Assembly: GCA_045617405.1 (NCBI GenBank)
Contig: JAZLIL010000184.1
Coordinates: forward strand, 1-6,046
Reading direction: 5' to 3'
Origin: JAZLIL01 sp045617405
Lineage (GTDB): Bacteria > Bacillota > Clostridia > Lachnospirales > Lachnospiraceae
Length of the DNA: 6,046 bases
The notes beneath the pieces were generated by a model. That model was given only the letters and a program-made list of their open reading frames with translations, made no database searches and had not been told where the DNA came from. Of this stretch, positions 1 through 5,010 are shown one piece after another (the first letter of the stretch is position 1; each line of letters opens with the position of its first letter). A program made the position numbers and the translations under genes.

Positions 1-1765
1 CATGAAGAAGTGCATCAACGCCGGGAACAAGCTCAACGAAAGCACCGAAATCAGTCATTCTTGCAATCTTTCCTTCAACGATGTTGCCCTTTGCAAAACG
101 TGTCTCTGCATCAGCCCAAGGGTTCTGATCGGGGAACTTCATGCTGAGCGCAATCTTCTCACCCTGAATGTCCTTAATGAATGCCCTGACGTTGTCGCCA
201 ACCTTGAATACCTTCTTAGGATTCTCAACACGTCCCCATGACATCTCTGAGATGTGAAGGAGTCCGTCAGCACCGCCGATGTCGATGAATGCACCGAAAT
301 CAGTAACGTTCTTAACGATACCCTGAACCACATCACCAACCTGAATCTTTGAGAAGAGTTCTTCGAGCATAGCCTTCTTCTTTTCAACAAGAATCTTCTT
401 TCTGTCGCCGATGATTCTTCTCTTCTTGGGATTGAATTCCGTGATAATGAACTCAATTTCCTGATCCTTATACTTGTCAAGATTCTTTTCAAATGAATCA
501 GAAACAAGACTTGCGGGAATAAACACCCTTGTCTCATCGATAACAACACTTAATCCGCCGCCAAGGACAGCAACTACCTTAGCCTTTAATACTTCCTTGT
601 TCTCGAATGCTTCTTCAAGTCTCTTGCTTCCTCTTTCCTGTGCCAGTCTCTTATAGGTTAAGAGAACCTGACCTTCACCGTCATTCACCTTAAGTACCTT
701 AGCCTGAAGTACATCACCTTCGTTAACAACGGTTGTAAGGTCGAGATTGGGTGTGTTTGTATATTCATTTCTGGTAATGATACCATCTGCTTTGTAACCA
801 ATGTTTAAAGCGATTTCATCTTCCTTAACACGAATTACAGTGCCTTCAACAACCTCCCCGTTATGTATTGTCCTTAATGACTCCTCCAGCATTTCGGCAA
901 AATTTTCTTCTGACATTACCTTAAAAACCTCCTTGATGATTTTGTTTGGGGTGGATGCCCCTGCTGTAATACCTACATTGAGAAGAGATTCAAATTGCTT
1001 TTTGTCAAGGTCACTGAGTTTCTGAATTAAGTAAGCCTTCTTACATTCCTCTTGTGCAATTTCGAACAGCTTTCTTGTGTTCGAACTGTTGACGCCTCCG
1101 ATGACGATCATGCCGTCGGATACAGAGGCTAATTCACGTGTTTCTTGTTGACGCTCTTCCGTTGCTGTACATATTGTATTCACAACATTAACATAATACA
1201 ACTTTTTATTTAAGATTTCAACTAATTCTTCGAATTTATTGTAATTATAAGTAGTCTGCGATACGATACAATAGCTGTTCCTGTTATCGTACGGAAAATT
1301 CTCTGCCTCTTTTGCGTTTTCAATCACAGATGCACCTTTTTCGCACCATCCGACGATTCCTTTTACCTCAGGATGATCCCTGTTTCCTACAATTATGATT
1401 TGCTTACCTTCAAGGCTCTCCTTCTCGACAATCCTGTGGATTTTCTTGACGTACGGGCAAGTCGCATCGACAAGCTCAAGTTTTCCGCCGGATTCTTCGC
1501 AAAGAGCCTTAAGCCGCCTCTCATCCGCTTTTTCAATGCCATGTGCCCTAATAACAATGCTTCCCGACTTAAGCATGCAGACATCGGATATGCTTTGAAG
1601 AACCCTTACTCCCTTAACAGCAAGCTCTTTTGTCACCTCATCATTATGAATAAGCTGGCCATATGTACAGACCCTTTTCCCGTTATTAAGAAGTTCATAT
1701 ACCGTATCTACCGCCCGCTTGACGCCAAAACAGAAACCTGCTGATTTTGCAACCGTAACCTTCAA
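1..1765 (-). CDS. ispH: IspH–ribosomal protein S1 fusion (HMBPP reductase / S1), 3' end outside the window
   Basis: The open frame reads 588 codons without a stop and leaves the window at base 1. Residues 1-283 are IspH, the [4Fe-4S] enzyme that reduces HMBPP to IPP and DMAPP in the last step of the MEP pathway. Visible motifs are AGFCFG (cluster Cys12), LIHN (His40), RAHG (His75), DATCPYVKK (Cys103), HPEV (His131, Glu133), QTT (170-172), TICTAT (Cys199), GGVNSSNT (223-230) and GASTP (269-273), so all three cluster cysteines and the catalytic Glu are present. From about residue 284 it becomes ribosomal protein S1, which binds mRNA on the 30S subunit: S1 domains at about 302-370, 388-456 and 474-543, and a fourth cut at 588. 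Domains 3 and 4 have the classic DFGAF motif. Such fusions are known in Clostridia. The start is TTG at 1765, 2 bp after the cmk stop, chosen because it gives the usual MKVTVAKSAGFCFG N-terminus and has a good ribosome binding site. The S1 part would be rpsA. Confidence 0.95.
   Translation of the reverse strand, partial: MKVTVAKSAGFCFGVKRAVDTVYELLNNGKRVCTYGQLIHNDEVTKELAVKGVRVLQSISDVCMLKSGSIVIRAHGIEKADERRLKALCEESGGKLELVDATCPYVKKIHRIVEKESLEGKQIIIVGNRDHPEVKGIVGWCEKGASVIENAKEAENFPYDNRNSYCIVSQTTYNYNKFEELVEILNKKLYYVNVVNTICTATEERQQETRELASVSDGMIVIGGVNSSNTRKLFEIAQEECKKAYLIQKLSDLDKKQFESLLNVGITAGASTPNKIIKEVFKVMSEENFAEMLEESLRTIHNGEVVEGTVIRVKEDEIALNIGYKADGIITRNEYTNTPNLDLTTVVNEGDVLQAKVLKVNDGEGQVLLTYKRLAQERGSKRLEEAFENKEVLKAKVVAVLGGGLSVVIDETRVFIPASLVSDSFEKNLDKYKDQEIEFIITEFNPKKRRIIGDRKKILVEKKKAMLEELFSKIQVGDVVQGIVKNVTDFGAFIDIGGADGLLHISEMSWGRVENPKKVFKVGDNVRAFIKDIQGEKIALSMKFPDQNPWADAETRFAKGNIVEGKIARMTDFGAFVELVPGVDALLH
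914..934 (-). promoter_or_regulatory. Candidate internal translation start for free S1 at the IspH/S1 junction
   Basis: Inside the fusion, the minus strand reads AAGGAGG (934-928), an 11-nt spacer, then ATG (916-914), which is codon 284. The codon falls exactly where IspH ends (shortly after GASTPNKII) and where a stand-alone clostridial S1 would begin (MSEENFAEM, then the first S1 domain). The Shine-Dalgarno codes for part of the IKEVF linker, so it could be chance. The spacing is a little longer than ideal. I infer, but cannot prove, that it lets ribosomes make S1 without IspH. Confidence 0.45.
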
Positions 1766-1767
1766 GA

Positions 1768-2436
1768 TTATTGTGCCTCCTCACAAATCTTTGTAATGGC
1801 ATCAATGACCTCCTCGATTGTCATATCGGAAGTGTCAAGCTTTGTTGCCGAAGGAATCTGAACAAGCGGCGCGAATTCCCTGTGACTGTCACGATAATCG
1901 CGTTCTTCTATATCTTTCTTTACTGCATCAAAATCAGCTTCCGCGCCCTTTTCGAGAAGTTCCTTATAACGCCTTTTTGCCCTTTCCTCAACGCTCGCAG
2001 TCAGGAAAATTTTCACATTGGCATCCGGGAGGACAAAGGATGCTATATCTCTGCCGTCCATAACCACATCGTTCTTCATGGCGAGCTGTCTTTGAAGCTC
2101 AACAAGCTTTAATCTTACCTTGGGATAAACAGAGGTTATGCTGGCCGCCTGGCTGACTTCTTCAGTTCTGATATATCCGTTGACGTTTTCTCCGTTTAGG
2201 ATGACACACTGAACGCCGTTTTCGTATCTGATTTCAATTTCAACATCATCCACGATTTCATTAACCTTTGACTCACTTCGATAATCGACGCCGCTTCTAA
2301 GGCAGAAAAGAGCCATTGCACGATACATTGCGCCAGTATCTACATAAATGCATCCCTTTCTTTTCGCGATTTCCTTCCCAATTGTACTCTTTCCGGCACC
2401 TGAGGGAACGTCAATTGCCACGTTCAAATATCCCAT
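1768..2436 (-). CDS. cmk: Cytidylate kinase
   Basis: A 222-residue protein, the normal size for a bacterial cytosolic CMP/dCMP kinase, which transfers phosphate from ATP to CMP or dCMP for nucleic acid and CDP-lipid synthesis. The P-loop region is at residues 10-18 (VPSGAGKST), the nucleotide-binding YVDTGAMYRAMAL motif at 31-43, MDGRDI at 126-131, the LID-type VEERAKRRYKE stretch at 149-159, and the DSHREFAPL and LDTS motifs near 183-203. The first P-loop glycine, usually seen as IDGPSGAGKS, is valine here (codon GTT at 2409-2407); everything else looks intact, so I call it a functional-looking gene with an odd residue. The ATG at 2436 has AGGAGG 6 nt upstream. Its stop is 2 bp before the TTG of ispH-rpsA, a conserved clostridial neighbour. 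It is separated from the upstream flavoprotein gene by 144 bp. Confidence 0.95.
   Translation of the reverse strand: MGYLNVAIDVPSGAGKSTIGKEIAKRKGCIYVDTGAMYRAMALFCLRSGVDYRSESKVNEIVDDVEIEIRYENGVQCVILNGENVNGYIRTEEVSQAASITSVYPKVRLKLVELQRQLAMKNDVVMDGRDIASFVLPDANVKIFLTASVEERAKRRYKELLEKGAEADFDAVKKDIEERDYRDSHREFAPLVQIPSATKLDTSDMTIEEVIDAITKICEEAQ
1776..1782 (-). promoter_or_regulatory. Ribosome binding site for ispH-rpsA, inside the end of cmk
   Basis: On the minus strand GAGGAGG lies 10 nt before the TTG at 1765. It sits within the last codons of cmk (Glu-Glu-Ala). No ATG or GTG is near in this frame, so this site supports the rare TTG start. The arrangement implies that cmk and ispH-rpsA are on one mRNA and probably translationally coupled. 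Confidence 0.75.
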
Positions 2437-2442
2437 AGTATT

Positions 2443-2448
2443 CCTCCT
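2443..2448 (-). promoter_or_regulatory. cmk: Ribosome binding site for cmk
   Basis: AGGAGG on the minus strand, 6 nt before the ATG at 2436. It fixes the cmk start at MGYLNVAID. I see no convincing -35/-10 pair between it and the upstream gene. Confidence 0.8.
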
Positions 2449-2499
2449 GATCCTGTATGATAATCAATGCTATTCGCAATCCGCTTCGCTGCATGCTCA

Positions 2500-2566
2500 T
2501 ATAAAAGTGGCACCTCGCACAAGAGCACCCACTGCCTTAAGGCGTGGGGTTTCTTGTACTTTTATA
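2500..2566. repeat. 67-nt imperfect palindrome in the gap before cmk (IS200/IS605-end-like or small palindromic repeat)
   Basis: The outer arms TATAAAAGT (2500-2508) and ACTTTTATA (2558-2566) pair perfectly over 9 bp. Next, ACAAGA (2519-2524) pairs with TCTTGT (2552-2557), leaving a 10-nt bulge at 2509-2518 on one side only. The core pairs CCCAC (2528-2532) with GTGGG (2544-2548) and GCC (2534-2536) with GGC (2541-2543) around a TTAA loop, with an unpaired T at 2533. The GC-rich core with a bulged base and a CCCAC/GTGGGG stem resembles end hairpins of IS200/IS605-family elements, but no transposase is nearby, so at most this is a remnant or a non-coding derivative. It could instead act in the RNA as a processing site or weak attenuator: read on the gene strand, the A/T-rich outer arm ends in CTTTTATA, not a clean U-run. 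There is no second copy in this window. The structure is seen; its origin is inferred. Confidence 0.55.
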
Positions 2567-2580
2567 AACTGATGATATGC

Positions 2581-3810
2581 TTATCTTTCGTTCACGCTGA
2601 TTGCTGCAAGATACCCCGTTGACCATGCGATTTGAAGATTGAAGCCTCCAGTCAGCGCATCCACATCAAGCACCTCTCCCGCAAAGTAGAGTCCCTTCAC
2701 CAGCTTCGACTCCATAGTCTTCGGGGAAATCTCCTTCACACTGACACCACCCCTTGTTATTACGGCCTCCTTAAAATCGCCGCGTCCGGTGATTCTTAGC
2801 TTCATATCCTTTATTACAGCACCAAGCTTCTCTCTTTCCTGTTTCGTGACATTGTTGACCTTTTTATCACCTTCGACTCCTGACATCATTATGACAACAG
2901 GGATAAGCTTCTGCGGAAGAAGCCTGTCAAAGCTGTTTGACAGCTTTCTGTTAATATTTTCGGAAAAATCCCGCAGCAATCTTTCATCAAGCTGTTTAGC
3001 GGTAAGGCCCGGTTTAAGATCAATGTGGGCAATTGTATCAGAGGTAATCTTATCAACAACTGCACTTGCACTAAGAACAAGAGGTCCCGAAATTCCCCTG
3101 TGCGTAAAGAGCATTTCTCCCAGATTGCTCGTAATCACCCTTTCTCCCCTTGTAATGGAAAGAACCACGTTTTTTAGCGATATACCGGCAAGTTCAGGGA
3201 GGAAATCACCCTCTGCCGTAAGGCTCACAAGAGAAGGAATCGTGTCGGTTACTGTGTGACCGGCAGATTTTGCAAATCTGTAGCCGTCTCCCGTCGAACC
3301 CGTCGCAGGATATGAAAGGCCGCCCGTCGCTATAATGCATGCATCTGCATCAAAATGCCTTCCGTCAGCAAGGCTGACGCCCGTAAACTTTCCGTCAGTG
3401 CATTCAATCTTTGAAACGGTACTTGAAAGGAGCACCCTGACTCCGTTTTTTCTGATTCTTTCCTCGAGTGTCTTTGTCACATCGGAGGCCTTATCACTTT
3501 CAGGAAATACTCTATTGCCTCTCTCCGTCTTTGTGGCAAGACCCATTTCATTGAAAAAACCGACAGTTCTTTTGTTGTCGAATCTTCGAAGCGCACCATA
3601 CAAAAACTTTCCGTTAGTCATCACGCTTCCTATAAGATCGTCAAATTCACAGGCATTTGAAAGGTTGCATCGTCCTTTGCCCGTAATATAGATTTTCTTA
3701 CCGAGTTTCTCGTTCTTCTCGATAAGAAGCACTTCATATCTTGATGTATCGGCAAAGCATGCTGCAAACAGCCCGGCTGCTCCGCCACCTATGATAATAA
3801 GACGTTCCAT
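2581..3810 (-). CDS. NAD(P)/FAD-dependent oxidoreductase, HI0933/YhiN (BaiN/RdsA-type) family
   Basis: A flavoprotein of 409 residues, the usual length for the family. It has an N-terminal dinucleotide-binding fold (LIIIGGGAAGLFAA, residues 4-17, with acidic Glu31 at the end of the second strand), the family signature TGKGRCNLSN (43-52), a central IIATGGLSYPATGSTGDGYR motif, then GEMLFTHRGISGPLVL, and a C-terminal FAD-contacting block ITRGGV ... GLYFAGEVLDVDALTGGFN ... AWSTGYLAA. Members have been annotated as aminoacetone oxidase-like or, in some gut Clostridia, linked to bile-acid reduction (BaiN). Substrate cannot be read from this sequence and no bile-acid genes are near. The chosen start is ATG 3810, giving the normal MERLIIIGGG N-terminus, although no good ribosome binding site precedes it. 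The frame also extends to a TTG at 3849 that overlaps the lipoprotein stop, adding 13 residues. The start is therefore uncertain. It is probably cytoplasmic. The order flavoprotein-cmk-ispH-rpsA recurs in Clostridia. Confidence 0.9.
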   Translation of the reverse strand: MERLIIIGGGAAGLFAACFADTSRYEVLLIEKNEKLGKKIYITGKGRCNLSNACEFDDLIGSVMTNGKFLYGALRRFDNKRTVGFFNEMGLATKTERGNRVFPESDKASDVTKTLEERIRKNGVRVLLSSTVSKIECTDGKFTGVSLADGRHFDADACIIATGGLSYPATGSTGDGYRFAKSAGHTVTDTIPSLVSLTAEGDFLPELAGISLKNVVLSITRGERVITSNLGEMLFTHRGISGPLVLSASAVVDKITSDTIAHIDLKPGLTAKQLDERLLRDFSENINRKLSNSFDRLLPQKLIPVVIMMSGVEGDKKVNNVTKQEREKLGAVIKDMKLRITGRGDFKEAVITRGGVSVKEISPKTMESKLVKGLYFAGEVLDVDALTGGFNLQIAWSTGYLAAISVNER

Positions 3811-3845
3811 AAAGCAATGTTTTGAAAGGAATACTCCGTAATCCT

Positions 3846-4421
3846 TCAATTCTCCATATAAATATACTCACTGTCAAAGCTTTTGTACTGTGAGCTGTAG
3901 GGTTCACTGCCGCTTAAGAAAGATACACCGCTGCAGTCGGATACATTGTCAAGAAGACTCTGTGCTATAGCGTCAAGAACACAGGTCTCCGTTTCTTCAG
4001 TGAGATCGTTCTCAACAGTAAAATCACCGTTAAAACTGACAGATACAATTCCTTCGTTAATGTTTGCGCCGAGAAAATCAATGAAAACAGACTGGTCTTC
4101 AAGTGCATCAAATACAACGCCGCATATCATACTGCAGTCAACGCTCATATCGGGATCGACAAGCATCTCCTCCGTGGTAAGCGAATTATTCGTTACATCG
4201 ACGCTGTAGTACTGAACCGACGCATAATCATCGAAAGTAGATTTTCCGACCGCATTATTGTCATCTATAAGCTGCTGTTTAATTTCAAGTGCACTCCTGG
4301 AGGGCTCTTTCTTTACTTCCTTCTCTTTACCGGCGCATCCGCACAGGCTGCACATCAGCAAAGTCGAAATTAAGCAGCAAAAAGCTTTTGTTAAATTCGA
4401 ATATAACTTTCTATTTGTCAT
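3846..4421 (-). CDS. Small lipoprotein, possible divergent GerMN-like domain
   Basis: A 191-residue protein with a lipoprotein signal peptide: basic MTNRK, a hydrophobic stretch of about 15 residues, and the lipobox L-C-G-C with Cys29 as the predicted lipid-bearing residue. A charged Lys/Glu-rich linker follows (about 31-45), so it should sit on the outer face of the cell membrane. The folded part (about 70-190) has a YYSVDV strand, a GIVSVSFNGDF strand (124-134) and a VLDAIAQSLLDN helix followed by VSFLSGSEPY. This order resembles the GerMN domain of spore/germination-associated lipoproteins, but the match is by eye and weak. Four cysteines in the exported part (96, 100, 147, 163) could form disulfides. 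The start is ATG 4421 because GGAG lies 6 nt upstream; a GTG four codons earlier (4433) is less likely. It overlaps the end of pgsA by 11 bp, suggesting coupled translation. I do not recognise a specific function. Confidence 0.8.
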   Translation of the reverse strand: MTNRKLYSNLTKAFCCLISTLLMCSLCGCAGKEKEVKKEPSRSALEIKQQLIDDNNAVGKSTFDDYASVQYYSVDVTNNSLTTEEMLVDPDMSVDCSMICGVVFDALEDQSVFIDFLGANINEGIVSVSFNGDFTVENDLTEETETCVLDAIAQSLLDNVSDCSGVSFLSGSEPYSSQYKSFDSEYIYMEN

Positions 4422-4968
4422 TCTTTTCTCCACTGTGATCGGAAAATACAGTCCTGTTCTTAATAATGTAATCGATAAGCGAAATGACAGTGAGTGCAGT
4501 CGCTATGTAGACAAGCACCTGTGTAACCGCTTCAAACCATGCATACTGAAGATCCGCAATCATAAAACAGCACATAATCATCTGGAAGACAGTCTTAAGC
4601 TTTCCCCAGATACTTGCTGCTATTACAGTACCGCTTTCAGCGGCCACGAGCCTTATCGCACTGATTGTAAACTCTCTTGCAATGATTATGACGACAACAA
4701 CACACGGTAGGTTCCTGACAGAGATAAAACAAATGAGTGCCGAACACACAAGCAGCTTATCAGCAAGCGGATCCATCAGTTTTCCGAAATTAGTTACCAT
4801 GTTGTACTTTCTTGCAATGTAACCGTCAAGAGTATCGGACAGCGACGCAATGATAAACACTCCAAACGCTATCCACTTACCGTAAGGTATACCCGAAATA
4901 AGCATAAAAGCAAGAAAAACAGGAACAAGAATCACTCTGAAAATTGTTATTTTGTTGGGAAGGTTCAT
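4411..4968 (-). CDS. pgsA: CDP-diacylglycerol–glycerol-3-phosphate 3-phosphatidyltransferase
   Basis: A 185-residue integral membrane enzyme, the normal length for bacterial PgsA. It swaps CMP of CDP-diacylglycerol for glycerol-3-phosphate to give phosphatidylglycerol phosphate, the committed step to phosphatidylglycerol and cardiolipin. The complete CDP-alcohol phosphotransferase signature D-x2-DG-x2-AR-x8-G-x3-D-x3-D is visible: Asp45, Asp48-Gly49, Ala52-Arg53, Gly62, Asp66, Asp70. The N-terminus MNLPNKITIFRVILVPVF is typical of PgsA rather than of other family members, and several hydrophobic segments follow (about 12-27, 32-44, 72-83, 90-97, 125-140, 150-165). The ATG at 4968 has AAGGAG 6 nt upstream. 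It lies 42 bp after rimO, an order seen in many Clostridia, and its 3' end overlaps the lipoprotein gene. The CMP it releases is the substrate of Cmk encoded further along. Confidence 0.95.
   Translation of the reverse strand: MNLPNKITIFRVILVPVFLAFMLISGIPYGKWIAFGVFIIASLSDTLDGYIARKYNMVTNFGKLMDPLADKLLVCSALICFISVRNLPCVVVVIIIAREFTISAIRLVAAESGTVIAASIWGKLKTVFQMIMCCFMIADLQYAWFEAVTQVLVYIATALTVISLIDYIIKNRTVFSDHSGEKNDK
4428..4431 (-). promoter_or_regulatory. Ribosome binding site for the lipoprotein gene, inside pgsA
   Basis: GGAG on the minus strand, 6 nt before ATG 4421, embedded in the last codons of pgsA. It decides the ATG start over the in-frame GTG at 4433, whose last base is the first G of this same GGAG. 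Confidence 0.6.
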
Positions 4969-4974
4969 GATGCA

Positions 4975-4980
4975 CTCCTT
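4975..4980 (-). promoter_or_regulatory. pgsA: Ribosome binding site for pgsA
   Basis: AAGGAG on the minus strand, 6 nt before ATG 4968, in the 42-bp gap after rimO. No promoter or terminator is evident in that gap, consistent with read-through from rimO. Confidence 0.8.
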
Positions 4981-5010
4981 GGTACTAAAAATTTATAAGA
5001 AAACCCCGGG

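Noticed and set aside
139..549. A 136-codon open frame on the minus strand, out of frame with ispH-rpsA
   Set aside because: It lies wholly inside the S1 domains, is Arg/Ser/Leu-rich with no recognisable motif, and is best explained as an out-of-frame shadow of the S1 coding sequence.
1373..1744. Plus-strand open frame of 123 codons opposite ispH
   Set aside because: The opposite strand carries clear IspH with all catalytic motifs; the plus-strand translation has no domain and no ribosome binding site I can identify.
2437..2499. Possible promoter for cmk
   Set aside because: TTGCGA and TATCAT-like hexamers occur but are only about 11 bp apart, so no credible -35/-10 pair was found.
2924..2947. 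Two mutually exclusive hairpins (CTGTCAAA/TTTGACAG and AAAGCTG/CAGCTTT)
   Set aside because: They are within the coding region of the FAD oxidoreductase, with no U-run or regulatory context; likely a coincidence of codon choice.
2789..3259. Plus-strand open frame of 156 codons opposite the FAD oxidoreductase
   Set aside because: It is a Ser/Leu-rich antisense shadow of a well-supported gene; its hydrophobic look comes from the complementary codon pattern.
3363..3379. A 7-bp perfect stem with a 3-nt loop (CGTCAGC AAG GCTGACG)
   Set aside because: It lies inside coding sequence, is isolated and has no terminator tail.
4258..4710. Plus-strand open frame of 150 codons spanning pgsA and the lipoprotein gene
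   Set aside because: It is antisense to two convincing genes and shows no recognisable domain.
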